Source: Amanita rubescens (taxonomy: Eukaryota > Basidiomycota > Agaricomycetes > Agaricales > Amanitaceae). Taken from it: DNA of 64,000 nt. The translations under genes and the position numbers were made by a program. Position 1 is the first letter of the stretch, and every line of letters starts with the position of its first letter. This document shows, piece by piece, positions 34,093 to 45,883 of the stretch. The notes under the pieces were generated by a model. That model did no database searches. It saw nothing but the letters and a program-made list of their open reading frames with translations, and had not been told where the DNA came from. The DNA lies in the NCBI GenBank assembly GCA_015039365.1, contig WION01000062.1, forward strand, positions 148,711-212,710, given 5' to 3'.

Positions 34093-35287
34093 ATGACAGT
34101 GGCACACCCGTTCACTACGAAATGGATTAAAGTCTCGGAACCACATTCACACGTCTATCATGTTGAGCTTTCTCGGTTTGTGCCTCGTCGAGACAGTTTC
34201 AAGATCTTTCACTCACACAGTTGATAGAACACCAATGAACGCGTTCTCTACCGAGTAAGCGGAGATCGGCTCGCTTGTCGCTCGGTTGTGATCAACCCAA
34301 CCCGACAGATTCTGGAAAGATTATGAGCAGGTCTTTCGAAAATTGAACGAATCAGACGCTCGAGCCGTCGTTTTGTCTTCCGCGTTACCCAATATATTCA
34401 CCGCTGGAATTGACTGTACGTTGCCAACACTTTGTACCCGTTTATGCATACTGACACGTCCTGTAACTTCCACCAGTGAACGACGATTCGCTTGGAATGT
34501 TAGAATCGAAGCCTAACTCGCCAGATACCGCACGTTCCGCCCTTGCGCTGAGACAACACCTTCTCGACTTCCAGAGCGCAATCAGCACACCTGACCGCTG
34601 CTCATTCCCAGTCATAGCCGCATGCCATGGTCACGTTATAGGACTTGGAATCGACATCATCGCCGCTTGCGATATCCGCTACGCGGCCGCCAAGACAACA
34701 TTCTCCATCAAGGCAAGTGGATACCATTCCAACATGCTTTACACATGTGCTGACGTTATGTAGGAAGTGGCGATTGGCTTAGCACCTGACATTGGCACTC
34801 TCGCTTTCCTACCGAAGATCACCGGAAATCAGTCCCTACTTCGGGAACTGACATACACAGCGCGCAATTTCGATGTAGTTGAGGCTGAAAAACTTGGCCT
34901 TTTGTCTAAAGTCGTTCAAGGTGGACGTGAAGAAGTGATAGCCGCGGCGCTAGACCTCGCAAAGGAGATTAGTAGCAAGAGTCCAGTTGCGGTGTCCAGT
35001 TCGAAACATTTGATTTCACATGCTAGAGATAACACGTAAGTCTGTGTTCCTTAATCGTTGCGTGGTCTTTAAGGTCAATTTTTTGAAGTGTTTATGATAA
35101 CTTGCGATATACCACTATGTGGAATGCGTCTCAGCTGATGACAGAGGTGGGTTGCTCATTGGAACGTGATTGAAGTTGCTGACCTGGAAACAATCGTTCA
35201 CTCTAGGATATATCTGAGAATCGTCGTGCGGTTAAATCAAAGAACTCTCCAAACTTCAAACCCTTGAAAGCGCCTGCTAAGTTATAA
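34093..35287 (+). CDS. ECH1: Peroxisomal delta3,5-delta2,4-dienoyl-CoA isomerase (287 aa)
   Basis: Seven exons: 34093-34175, 34228-34254, 34309-34415, 34477-34712, 34764-35035, 35089-35146 and 35207-35287; 864 nt, 287 residues. Crotonase fold with HVELSRTPMNAF, AVVLSSALPNIFTAGIDL, GHVIGLGIDIIAACDIRY, KEVAIGLAPDIGTLAFLPK and ISSKSPVAV. The three acidic residues of ECH1 (Asp in GID, Glu in KEV, Asp in PDIG) are present. The C-terminal tripeptide is Ala-Lys-Leu, a classic PTS1, so a peroxisomal matrix location is expected. Known: this enzyme isomerises dienoyl-CoA in beta-oxidation of unsaturated fatty acids. The intron between Lys and the catalytic Glu (34713-34763) has a GC donor, gcaagt. Confidence 0.92.
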
Positions 35288-35566
35288 CCGAGATACCGAT
35301 ACCCTTCGTTTTGGAATTTGGATCTGTGTAACATTCAAGTTAATCATCTATAAAATTCCGTTCCTACAGCGGGTGGTGTGACCACGGCATAATCAACGAC
35401 ACAATTCTTCCTCTGAAATTGGCCTCAACAGTTGAGTCATCCGCCGAAAAGTTCATTATAACTACTATCCACGTAAAACGAGGGCGTGTGAACATGTTCA
35501 TGTTTCAGCCTTTGACCAAGACAAAAATCACATGAGACCTATACATGAAACTCTACCTGCGCCTCG
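35288..35566. other. Intergenic, 3' of ECH1
   Basis: No gene or repeat is recognised. It separates ECH1 from the following F-box/LRR gene. Confidence 0.4.
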
Positions 35567-37161
35567 ATGGCCACTCGAAGCAGGACATATTCGTGGCTCA
35601 AACTGCAGCAGAAATTTACAATCGCTGAAGAGAGGTGTCAGCTGCACCTTCATCGACCTCGGGCGAGCCCAACGGTCATCAACCAGGCGCGCCAACAATC
35701 TCTCCTGGCCGAACTTCCGTCAGAGTTGCTAGATCGGATCATCACCCACGTACGCTAGTTTCAACATGGCCCACCTTTTGCGTCGGTCTTGAATTGAGCT
35801 GCAGTTCATAGGGACCCCTTTTACGACTTTCTATCAGCTGAAATTGCTTCGTCTGGTATGCCGATCTTTCAGTCATGTCGTCGGACGCAGAGTCTTGTCT
35901 TGCGTCCGCTTGTTCGGCAGTCGAGGCAGTCGAGGCAGTCGAGATAACCCAGTGTCCGATATACATCGGCTTTATACAATGTTCTCTTCCAAAACAAATG
36001 GTCATCTATACATGACCAATACACTTGTGTTGGGTTGGAAATGGAGACCGTTCAAGTCCTCCCGAACAATGCGCATCTCAAACCAGCGGGTTTGCGGGAA
36101 GACTTGCGACTCTACCCTTGCTCCGTTGGTGTATCTTCTTGTGGTCCTCTTTGTTCCACGTTTCTTACCTTTGAGCGCATGCAATTTGGTTGCCCGACTT
36201 TATGCTAGATATCGCTTGTCGCGGGCTTCAGTACTTAATACTATGCCCAATGTTCGCCGTGTTATGTGAGTTTTCCAGTGTCGCGACTGCGGATATGAGC
36301 TGACGATTTCACAGATGGGAATCCCACAAAAACAGCGGTCTTGATCGGATAGCGTCTGGCACAGTCAAGCTTCTCCTAGAGTTTCTTCAGCTGTCTGAGC
36401 TGGTACTTTTGATGGACTATGACCAAGATCTAAGCCATATCTTCGAATGCTTCTCCAAGTTGCACAATTTACGCAAGCTTAGGATTGAAGTCCACCGGTT
36501 AACTGGAGGTTTTAATCTGCCTAATCTTAATCGAACCAACGATTTGGGAAAGGTCCTAGGAGCGAATCTTAATCTGACTCATTTCGAGCTACTCCTGGAC
36601 AATCGCTCTGGGGTGAGCTTCTCTACAATTTTCGGCCATGTACCAGCTAGCAGACCTTTGAAGCTGGAACACTTTGGTATTCACAATACTATCTCATCGG
36701 ACAAGGATCTCAGGGCAATTATCCCTCATATACGCTCGTTAACCTCCATCCACCTAGCCTGCTCCTACTCGTCCCACGATTCTGAGTTAATTAGGTTACT
36801 GCATTCTGAGCGTATATTCCCACCAAATATCCAAATAATGTTTCAAATCGATCAACCAATGGATTTGATTCACTATCCGAACGACCACCCAGGAATCATT
36901 AGCCTTTCTATCCGCGATGATTGCTTCTCGAACCCATCGAGGAATCAGATTTTGCTGGAGAGTTTGGCTCGACATTCTAAAAGCCTGACATATCTCAGCA
37001 CTGACATCCTGACCTTCTCTCTCTGTAACTGCAATGTTCATTGGGAACTTTTGTCGCAATGCACAAAACTTCGGCAGCTGGTGCTTTCGTCTTCCCACTC
37101 GTACTGTGTAAGCAGCCAAGCCGTAAGTGAAAATATCCACAAGTATACACGGTGGAGCTGA
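35567..37161 (+). CDS. F-box/LRR protein of a second subfamily
   Basis: Exon 1 (to 35748) ends in the F-box LLAELPSELLDRIITH, splicing to KLLRLVCRSFSHVVGRRVL at 35839, and again at about 36267/36315 (RRVMWESHKNSGLDRI). It continues with leucine-rich phrases (LLLEFLQLSELVLLM, CFSKLHNLRKLRIEVHRL, SKSLTYLSTDIL, CTKLRQLVLSSSHSY) to a stop at 37161. It differs from the FPWAVGQV subfamily: no WAVGQ block and introns are present. The paralogue tail that should follow (LPMIAHLSSSLTLVIT) lies just after the stop in another frame, so the C-terminus may be truncated or carry an unresolved splice. Role inferred: SCF substrate receptor. Confidence 0.65.
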
Positions 37162-37169
37162 GCACACAC

Positions 37170-37515
37170 CTGTAGATCGAAAATTTGCCAATGATTGCCC
37201 ATTTATCAAGCTCACTGACACTGGTAATCACCGACTTGATAGCATTCGAATCCTGTATCTGGCATTGCCGTCAGTCACGGAATCCTCTGATACATGATCT
37301 AGCAGGGCGTATTGTCTACGAGGCGCCCAAGGGACTTGGGTACGATGAGCGGTCTGGAGATTAACTGAATATATATATGGACTCTTTGTCTAAAGTGAGT
37401 GCTATATTGAATAAAATTCATAACAAAATTCAAATAATGCCAGTGAAATCAATCTAGTCTTGTCCTTTTAACGTTATTGCGACATGACACCGTTGTGTTA
37501 GGTAGCTGTATGTCA
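37170..37515 (+). repeat. Direct repeat, unit 1 (about 330 bp)
   Basis: From tttgccaatgattgcccat to tgttgtgttaggtag this segment matches 41460-41770 in the same orientation, at an estimated 80% identity with small indels. It contains the tail end of an F-box/LRR frame and 3' flank, including aaattcaaataatgccag and ttgtcctttta. Confidence 0.75.
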
Positions 37516-37539
37516 AATTCTTGTTTGTACGAGTAAATC

Positions 37540-37913
37540 GCCTGTTCCCGACGAGTTCATCGTCCTTATAACTGGCGACGACATTTATCACATTGAACGG
37601 CGACCATCAAATGGAACGAATATCAACTCCAAGGGTTGCGAGAGAGATCGAATGCGCACCGATGGCAAGATTCTTCAGTGTTTTTACTTTTTTGCAATGC
37701 CATCCGCAAGGACCCGACACCGAGAAATACACGTTGGCGGAATTCAACTCTTACTTCTTTGCACGTACTCTCACTCTACTCATTACCCGCCATTTCATCC
37801 TGAGTCAATATTACCGCATTCGCAAAATGACTTTGGAGGCTTTCCAGGATATGAGATTGATTCCATCGTGGATGAAGCGATGTCAGTCCAGAACCCCTTC
37901 AAACCCTGATTAA
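37540..37913 (+). pseudogene. Relic of the LPxxLL helical-protein family
   Basis: Broken frames read DEFIVLITGDDIYHIERRP, equivalent to HEFVLVFLDQGGNYRIDRRP of the gene at 26672-28881, then TEKYTLAEFNSYFFARTLTL, equivalent to TAKYTLQYYNCFFLARTIIA. A frameshift separates the two parts and nothing of the C-terminal repeats follows. This is a fragment of a second family member. Confidence 0.7.
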
Positions 37914-39949
37914 GGACTAACGTATTATCTTTTTCCCCCAACCTGAGACCACTATGTGCAACCAGACTTACAGGGATATTTAATCGGAATGAACACAATA
38001 CACAGTCAGATGGTTGCTCAGTTTGGTGGGAACGGAGATGGGTGTACAATACCTTGGGCAGAAAAAAGGAAGACCTATGGCACCGCATGTATTCCGATCG
38101 GACACCCTCCGAAAGGCGAGTGGATCCGGACTTGGCTTTGGATTCTCACACAATGACACCAATCGACGAGGACGACGAGGACATCAAAGAGTCGTTGTTG
38201 GCTCGCGCCGAGAGTAGCAACGACACATCAATATCCCGCCTCGTCGAGGCGCGTGCCCGCCTGCGCCCGCCACTATGAAGTCGATCCCATTATCATCAGT
38301 ATGTGTCCGATATTCCATTGATTGTCGCTGATGACTTCTCCGCGCATACAATCCGGACCGCAAGTTTCAAATATAAAATCATCGACGGCGCGCGTGCACT
38401 TTGGGGTTCGGTTAAGATTAGAACTTTCGATTTCACGTGTCATAATCACATGTTATTTGCACCTGAACAATACTTAGGAAATGAATTGCCCGGCATACTA
38501 TATAACGTTAAGCACCATGTGCTCCCATTAACAAGTGGATTAACCCATGGGGAATTAAATCCGAAGTACCCTCAGGGTTCATCTTCCGTCAACCTCGACC
38601 ATGCGTTCTATGGTAACAATCACGGACTTGTTGAGCTCAGCAATAATTCAGACCAGCAGACACAAAAGTGATATACCTGACTCGGAGTTGTTTTCGTGGG
38701 ATCGTCTTGTTCATGGACTCTACCGAACTTTGTAGGTCGTCCTGGCAGAGATAACGGGATATCGTCTGACGCAACAATTTTCTCTCTCAAGTGTTCTCGG
38801 TTGTTGATCGACGCGAATAGACTAATGGTATACACTGTTTCTGTGGTTAAATGACTGGAATCCATGACTGGGACTGAATTGGCCTACATTTACTCTGTGA
38901 GAAGAATACAGCGATGAATGTGAATTCCGTTGGCCAAACGGCGTAAGTGACTAAGGATGCAATGGAGCACAGGCTGTCTCAAAGGTTCACCGGTTATCCG
39001 GCAGGTAAATGAACGAACTCACCTAGTCAGCAAACCTTAATTGGATAGATGGTTGCACGTGTGAGTTGGCAGGGAAACTGCGCCAGAAGCACAACAACGT
39101 ACCGCTGTTTATTGAATAGAGCATCAACACGTTGAGAAGCGAGTCCGTCCTGGAAAATGTCTCATGCTCCGCTCTAGACTTGGGAACGTTCCTACGCACC
39201 GTTTGAAGCCCGTTCGGCGTTTTGATAGGGATACACAGAGAGAGATCGCAATCGAAACATCCGCTGCCACGGCGCTGGCAAAGGCAGCATATAAAAGATA
39301 CTATATTCCAGTTCTAAGTCCAGACACGAGGAACAATGCAAATGGTCCACTTACGGAGATGCTATGCAAATTGGCAAATGTGCCAATGGAAAACCTGTCA
39401 AGATGGTTGATTTGACGTGATGACCAATTCCAAACGAGGATACGAACCCGCTGATGGCAAATGCTTCATACGCGTGATGAGCAAACGCGGCTGTTTCAAT
39501 CTGTCAAGTGCTCACCAATGCCAAAAACTAGCAGGGGACTCGCCATTAGGCATGAACAAGGAACATTGCCCATGACACTCACCGAATGTGGAAAGTGAAG
39601 CAAATGCCTAAAGCATTGTTTGTGAGAAAGGTTAGGCAACATTCCGCAAGAGGTTCACGCACGATAACTCCAACCAGAAGATAATTTCGGCGCGTAACTA
39701 CGAAACGTGATAAAGAGCATACGAACATTGTGACCAATTAACTCACGTAGCCATATGCGCATGGTGAAGATACTGCGTAGCATGCCTTAGAATTTATATC
39801 ATGGTAGCTGAAAATTGAGACTTACCCCCGGACAATGAAACCGCTTATGCACTAATAACTCCATCAGTCGGTGCTGAACGACGCAACATGGAGACTAACC
39901 GTAGCAAAAACCTGCGACTTTGAGCGGATAGTTGGGCGTAGTCTTTCGA
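37914..39949. other. Gene-poor region with unassigned open frames
   Basis: Open frames at 38042-38278 (with MTPIDEDDEDIKESLLARAE), 38303-38671 and 39164-39415 (IAIETSAATALAKAAYKRYY) have somewhat protein-like composition but no start context, splice structure, paralogue or motif I can recognise. They may be decayed exons of a larger gene. No RNA gene is seen. Confidence 0.35.
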
Positions 39950-40438
39950 TTAACAATGACGAATCTTACGAGAATGCTCCTTGATCGGCGAAGTTAGAAC
40001 TGTGTCAATAATATCACTGTCCGCCACGTACCAATTCGGGTACAATAATGCAAGGGGATTATCGTAGTTGATGACCATATAGTAATACAGCGCATGTGTG
40101 ACGAAAATAAGTTGGGTAGTATCGGCCAGCCTTTCATTGACGGTATCAATGCGATACCACTTGGAGTTTGCACAGAGATGGTTTACCATACAAGAAATAA
40201 CTAGAAATGTGTCAGTAGCATACCATACTATGCCTCGCAAACTAACCAATGATCGAAAAATGATAGAGTCAGTAGGTCTCCTTCTAAAATAAGTGTACGC
40301 TTGGATGGATGCAATCCCGTACAGGCTAGTAACACTTTTATCAGTTATCGGAAAATATAGTACGAGTGGTTGGACTCACCAACCCGCGATCACATTACCG
40401 ACAAAAGTAGCTCCCAGAGTGGTGTCAAGGTAGGTCAT
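39950..40438 (-). pseudogene. DUF6534-type membrane protein, truncated copy
   Basis: The minus strand begins MTYLDTTLGATFVGNVIAGW at 40438. Short introns lead to LYGIASIQAYTYFRRRP and then TTQLIFVTHALYYYMVINY, YDNPLALLYPNWYVADSDII and VLTS. These match the first half of the mushroom DUF6534 integral-membrane family (compare 58575-60460). The frame then ends at SPIKEHSRKIRHC, and no later membrane segments or the usual cytosolic LNAR-type tail follow. It is truncated by about half. Confidence 0.65.
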
Positions 40439-41119
40439 GTTTAATGATGGTGAGGCGGATTCCTGACATGAAACGGCGATCCACCGCCTGTCCTTTAGTA
40501 AGAAATGAGATCTCTATTGTTGCGTATTTACCTCTGACAATCCTGAGAACCGATATAAGTTGGATGGTACGGCCGACGTTGGCATCATTGGTCCGGATGT
40601 CTTGGCCCCGGTGTGACGAAAGCGGCAATTGGCAGATCTGTGATGTGCGAGTATGACCCTTGATCTAGTCCACAAAAGTGAAATCCTGTTGCAGTGTCAG
40701 CTTCCATGTTTGTGGCATTTTTGACAGGGGAAACGTGGCAGATAACTTGGGTTTGAGTTAATCGATAGTTGCAAGCATAGTCATTGACATATCGTCAGGT
40801 TGAGGGAACCAAAATTACTTGGCCCGAAAAGAATAACCAGGAGTGACGCAAACGAGTAAGGAGCTTTGAAATACAATCCCGAAGCTACTTCGGCTAGATC
40901 CGATTTGGCTTTGTTTGGCGTTCCTTGTGTGTGCATGTTGTGCATCAGCATCTGGCACGGGTGGGTGTTTCTGAGCTAAAGTTCCGTAACATGTATTGAT
41001 GATTTCTCTAGTGCATTTCGTGCCTGTTTCGTTTTGTTATGTGATCGGCCTATCCGAGTTTCTAATGTCCTAGTCAAACTGACGTCCAGATTCTACAGTC
41101 TATCTATGCGCTACACGTT
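40439..41119. other. Intergenic, nothing recognised
   Basis: It separates the truncated DUF6534 copy from an F-box relic. No gene, RNA or clear repeat is seen. Confidence 0.35.
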
Positions 41120-41412
41120 TCTGCAATGATCCATTGTTCGTCCTGTCACATTCGCCGATTGACGAGGACTGCAAAATCGAGGTGATCCGCGTGATGTTGG
41201 CGGTCAGAGCATTGACTGCCAGTGTGAAGGAGCTCTTCATCGATCACGGGGCATCAGATGGCCTCTCTCGCATTATACGGGACATCAATGAACACATTTA
41301 CCTACCCAAAATCCACGCGCTGCGATTGAAATGTTGTTTTTATGAGTTTATGGCAGCAACACCTTATCTTCTGGAAGTGCGAGCTATGGCATCGCGCCGC
41401 TCCCGAGAGTAA
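41120..41412 (+). pseudogene. F-box gene 3' relic
   Basis: It contains SSCHIRRLT in one frame, then VMLAVRALTASVKELFIDHG and HIYLPKIHALRLKCC in another, equivalent to the SSCHIRRLT, ALANVEEL and HIYLPKLRVLKMKYC segments of intact copies. No F-box domain remains. It is fused directly to the second unit of the direct repeat, so it looks chimeric. Confidence 0.65.
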
Positions 41413-41459
41413 CGGTTCAATTCCATTCCTGTCGCAATCCGCGGTGTGAAGATACGAAG

Positions 41460-41770
41460 AATTTTGCCAATGATTGCCCATTTATCAAGCTCAGTGACAC
41501 TGGTGATCGCCAGCCAGAGAGCATTCAAATTGGGCATTGCCGTGGGTCACGGAATGCTCCAATCTATGAGCTTGTGGGGCGTACTGTTGAGGAGCCCTAG
41601 CTACATTGGTATGATGAGCGGTCGTATTGGTAGTAAGTTATGTGAGTGTGTATTTTTGGACTCTGTGCGTCTAAAACTCATAACGAAATTCAAATAATGC
41701 CAGCGATATCAATCTAGCCTTGTCCTTTTAATGTCATTGCGATATGACACCATCGTTGTGTTAGGTAGTA
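41460..41770 (+). repeat. Direct repeat, unit 2 (about 330 bp)
   Basis: It matches 37170-37515 (shared phrases include tttgccaatgattgcccat, acggaat, gatgagcggtc and aaattcaaataatgccag). Here it follows a relic of the other F-box subfamily, so the junction near 41440 is a recombination point. Confidence 0.75.
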
Positions 41771-42048
41771 CCGTATTCCTCCCCCTTGGCATAACATAAA
41801 TCAAAATCTTGTTTTTATGAGCCTATATTCTCGCGCGGTCAATTCTCGGGCAATCAGCAAACAAGGTGCCTATCCTGGGTAAGCTGGGCAGGCGTAACGG
41901 AAACAAATAAGTTTTGTGCACGTGGCACACTGCGGTCCAAGCTCGACCAAACAAAATGGACCTACTACATTCCGATTCGTACGACCCTTTCGACCACACT
42001 CACTGCCCAAATCAACTACGCGTTCGACTCGATCATTGCAACAGCAAA

Positions 42049-43368
42049 ATGAGTTTCGAAACAAAAATACCTACCGAAATTCTACAAGAAATATTTCACC
42101 ACCTCTGTGATGAACCCATCGCTCTCCATAAACCATTTCACCATTCGGACGGATTTCCGTGGGTCGTCGGGAAAATTTGCAGGCGTTGGAGAGAGACGTT
42201 TATATCCCACCCACATTTATGGACGTCGCTTTCTATGGGAGCCGGCTACTACAGCGCTTCGTTGCTGGTCAGAATGAAGCGACGCACAGCCATGTGCCTT
42301 GAACGATCTCGACAGCTACCTCTTACCATACACGTTTCCGAGTCACACTCAGCCTCCGAAGATTTCCATATGGGAATCTGGGAAATGCTACTGTCATGCT
42401 CCAATCGATGGAAGAAGGCAGATCTAGTACTAGGAACTGGATCTGCTCTAAACGCTCTCAACAAACGGAGGAACAAAATGCCGATTCTTGAATCTCTGAA
42501 AATCTCCATTTGCGAAATGCGGAAAGACTACGGCGTATTTCAAGTCGCGCCGCGCCTTACCGAACTTGATTTGGAACTGACATACCAAGCGATACAACAG
42601 TGGCAGTTCCCTTGGGCACAGTTGACGAAACTGAGAATAGAAATGACTTGTTTAGCGCTCACTGATGGACTGCGACAAGTTCTGTTCCTGCTCCAAAGTG
42701 TCGAGGAACTACGGTTTTCTACGACCGACTACTTCTCTGCCTTTCAAACCCAGTGGCCAGCTGTACGCCTTGCTCGCCTCCGACTTCTTGAAGTCACGCC
42801 GTTCATTCCCGGGCTACTCTCATGGTTCATTACGCCCTGCCTAGAAAATATTCAGGTAGGATGCATTGGTAACCACGTCGACGAAGAGGAGACCTATACA
42901 AGGCCAATATCTTCCCTGATCTGTCGTTCGTCCTGTCAAATTCGCCGATTGGCGATCTTCTATTGTGGTATCACCGAGTCGCGAATGATTATGAAGGCGC
43001 TGACGAGCGTCGAGCAGCTCTCCATCATGGACTTCCCTTGCATTATACAAAGCATCTTAGGTTTTGACCTTTGCACCTACCTACCCAAACTACGGGTGTT
43101 GCAGGTGACGTGTCATCAATCCATCGATCCTGAACGTGATGGTGAACAGCTCGTAGCCAAAACATCACGTTTCTTGGAAGCATGTCACGAAGAATCGAGA
43201 TCGGCACTTAGCCGTGATACTGCGCCACTCGAGAAATTGGCGCTCTGGCTAAATTGGGATCCACATTGGGTGATCCCTCATAATATGCTGGAAGTGATGA
43301 GCAGTTGGCCTTCCTTCGTTGATGTTTATGTCAATAACTCGCTGCTCGAACGATCGGCCTTGTATTAA
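42049..43368 (+). CDS. F-box protein with leucine-rich region (copy 4)
   Basis: Intronless. Start chosen at MSFETKIPTEILQEIFHHL (439 residues); the frame stays open upstream to an ATG at 41914, but that leader is unlike any paralogue. Seen: F-box, FPWVVGKICRRWRETF, HPHLWTSLSM, RRTAMCLERSRQLPLTI, FPWAQLTKLRIEM, LLSWFITPCLENIQVG, SSCQIRRLAIFYCG, YLPKLRVLQVTC and a C-terminal SWPSFVDVYVNNSLLERS. Nearest relative in the window is copy 3 (31041-32372), with a matching C-terminus. SCF substrate-receptor role inferred. Confidence 0.9.
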   Translation: MSFETKIPTEILQEIFHHLCDEPIALHKPFHHSDGFPWVVGKICRRWRETFISHPHLWTSLSMGAGYYSASLLVRMKRRTAMCLERSRQLPLTIHVSESHSASEDFHMGIWEMLLSCSNRWKKADLVLGTGSALNALNKRRNKMPILESLKISICEMRKDYGVFQVAPRLTELDLELTYQAIQQWQFPWAQLTKLRIEMTCLALTDGLRQVLFLLQSVEELRFSTTDYFSAFQTQWPAVRLARLRLLEVTPFIPGLLSWFITPCLENIQVGCIGNHVDEEETYTRPISSLICRSSCQIRRLAIFYCGITESRMIMKALTSVEQLSIMDFPCIIQSILGFDLCTYLPKLRVLQVTCHQSIDPERDGEQLVAKTSRFLEACHEESRSALSRDTAPLEKLALWLNWDPHWVIPHNMLEVMSSWPSFVDVYVNNSLLERSALY

Positions 43369-43489
43369 CGGCTGCGGGCGCGCTGTGATGCCAACGAAAT
43401 AGAAATATCATCTTTTGTCTTGTATATTCGCTAATTACACTCCAATATGATGATATCGACCTGACTCCCTCAATGCTCGAGATGCTGAA

Positions 43490-43690
43490 GAAAATGTGAA
43501 GGAACTTTCCAACCAGATTTATCTGCCCCAACTCCTGATGTTAGAGTTCTGATTTTGTCCTAGAAATGATACTGGCATACTGCTGAGCTTGTTGAAGCGG
43601 TACATCACCTCTTGGACGCGCGGGGTAAAGAGTCGATTGGTACCTACAATTACAATGTCTTGCCGTCTGAGAGATTAGTTATCTCCCTTG
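43490..43690 (+). pseudogene. F-box gene 3' fragment
   Basis: Frames with stops between them read ELSNQIYLPQLLMLEF, then a CPRNDTG-like piece, then AELVEAVHHLLDARGKES. They correspond to the IYLPKLRVLKMKYC, CPGHNIEELVATMSHFLEER region of intact members. It lies about 120 nt downstream of copy 4 in the same orientation, the remains of a tandem neighbour. Confidence 0.6.
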
Positions 43691-44007
43691 TCGACCCTTT
43701 GAGAATTCGACAGTCAAAGCGTTGGCCCCACCCCCACAACGGACAACCGGGCGAGCGCCAAGATTTGTTGGTGAAGCCCGCCAGATCGGATATGACCCTA
43801 AACAGACTCGTATCTGGGGCATTAATCGCAACGTATATTCCAAGCTACACCGACTTCCCGCAACACATACATCATTCATAACTTAAACTATTCGTTATAA
43901 AATAACGTTAACGTTATACGTTTCTACCCGTTCCATCCGTGACAGCCTGTGGCCTGCCCCTAGAGATAGTTTAGACTCGAAAACCCATATTTTGAAGAGC
44001 TAGCTAC

Positions 44008-45183
44008 TCACCACTTATTGACTATGCTGTCGTCACCGTTGTAAAGGAAGATATCATAAAACCCGGCTCCGAATTGGGCACCAAGGATCGGGGCAATGAC
44101 AGGGCACCATAGCCAGTACTGACTGTAGGCGTCGTTATCAGTACGATAACAGCTCCTAGTTGTCGCATTACTTACTTCCTAAAGGTGTATACCTGGCTCC
44201 CGTAACCAACCATGGAAGTCAACAGGCGTGGTCCCAAGTCTCGCGCAGGGTTGATTGCATAGCCTTGAAAGATAATCAATACAACGCCACCGCAGAATGA
44301 AGACAAGTGTCACCTGTTTCCATTCCGAGCGCAGAACCGATAGCCAAGATAACCAAGAAGATAACTAGCGGGAAGAGGTTACCAGGAGGCGCAGCATTCT
44401 GTTTGTCAACCGTTGCCATGACCACTAGGAGCAGCACAGCGGTGCCCAGGAACTCGGAGAAGAAGCAGGCTACATTTGGCATATAATCGAGCTGATAAAA
44501 TCGCGTTAGAGGTGATTATTCAACGAAGGGCTGTTGGCACGTACAGCGTAGGTTGAAAAAAAGCCCGCCGTTGCCAGAGTTCTTATTCCTGGGCCTCCTT
44601 CATAGATGTCGATAGCGTGGTAGTAATTGCCGTAGATTATCGCAGCACCGACGAGGCCTCCCAACAATTGACAGAAGATGTAGTCTTTGATGGAGTTTGA
44701 TAAATTGGAATGTAAATGCGGCAGAAGAACTTACATGGCACTTTTTTCCACGGGAATCCACGCCAGGTCGCGAAGGCAATTGTCACCTGAGGAGCGGTAA
44801 GTTGAATTTAAGTTGAATAGGAATGGTTTAGCGTACGGCCGGGTTGATGTGCCCTCCGGTAATTCCGAAGCTACACCAAACGCCCAATGCTGCGCCTGCA
44901 AAGCGAAGGGAATAGTCAGGACGAAATATCGATGAATAACCACGATAGACTGACCGCAAGCCCATGCGAAATTGAGTGAGAGATAATCCTGTTAAGAGTT
45001 AACGCCCCTCTATTGTCTCGCGTTTTTGAAAATGCGTACGCCCTTGGGACTTGGAGAGATCTTCGGGTTTGCAGAAAGTGAAATTTGACAGACAACCCCG
45101 GCGCCGAATATAATCAGGATCATGACCCCGAGGAATTCGGCGGCACCTTCACGAATGATTTGACTTTGTGCAACGTCAACCAT
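44008..45183 (-). CDS. Aquaglyceroporin (about 269 aa)
   Basis: Eight exons: 45040-45183, 44955-44988, 44837-44895, 44735-44786, 44545-44684, 44314-44491, 44176-44263 and 44008-44122; 810 nt in frame. Seen: [15 protein letters not shown], the first pore motif [45 protein letters not shown], the second pore motif [13 protein letters not shown], and [19 protein letters not shown]. Both NPA boxes and the Asp after the second, typical of glycerol-conducting members, are present; six membrane helices are expected. Known: such MIP channels pass glycerol, water and small solutes across the plasma membrane. The frame ends VNKW; an optional further splice (gtgagt) at 44010 could add a short tail. The N-terminus is shorter than in many fungal homologues. 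Confidence 0.88.
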
Positions 45184-45883
45184 GCATCCTGTGCGAAATC
45201 GTGCAAGTCAACTTACCGGTACTTCCACCACCAGTTTCGCTGTGGCACAGAAGGAAGGGCCAAGCCGCTATATTCGTCATATCCTACTTCGCCTTTGTCG
45301 GACATGTCTGTCGTGTGGAAGAGAGAAATCCTTTCCACACTTCCAATACGAACGCGACGAATATATAATGCCGGTTAAAATCCGGGTTCCACTGACCGGT
45401 CGTCGCGCATCCCAGACGCAACGCGGGGCATCAGGGCTCGCCGCAGAATTTGAAAACGGCTGGTGGCTGAAATGAATGAACGCCGTCAGATGACCCCCAG
45501 ATCATCCCATATGACTTCCCAAAAGGTATAACGATTTACTTACGAGGATAGGAAAAGATCAGCTATGGACTCGTGGGCAGGTGCATTTCAACTCAGGGGT
45601 ACACGGAAGAAATTTACGGAGGCCGCGGAACGCCTCGTCGTCATGCGTCAAATGTGGCAGAGGTAGCGATTCCACGCGGTGCTGATAAGAAGATGTCCCG
45701 CCGGCCCGGGAGATGCCGCCCCGCCGGCCAATCATGTTGCTCTGATTTCAAGTGTGTTTGGATGAAAGGCATTGCCTGATCTTTTACCCATTCCCCGCAA
45801 ATCGAGCGTAGAGGGATGTAATCATCATTTCCCCCAGTTTCCAGAAATAGTAGTTGTTTGATTGATATCTAGTCTAATTATTA
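45184..45883. other. Intergenic between aquaglyceroporin and Gdt1-like gene
   Basis: Upstream of the aquaglyceroporin. A GC-rich run (cgccggcccgggagatgcc) lies near 45702. A missing 5' exon of the channel gene could lie here; none is clear. Confidence 0.35.

Noticed and set aside
44731..44943. A separate small membrane-protein frame within the aquaglyceroporin locus
   Set aside because: It is an unspliced read-through of exons 3 and 4 with introns included; splicing restores the pore motif GGHINPAV.
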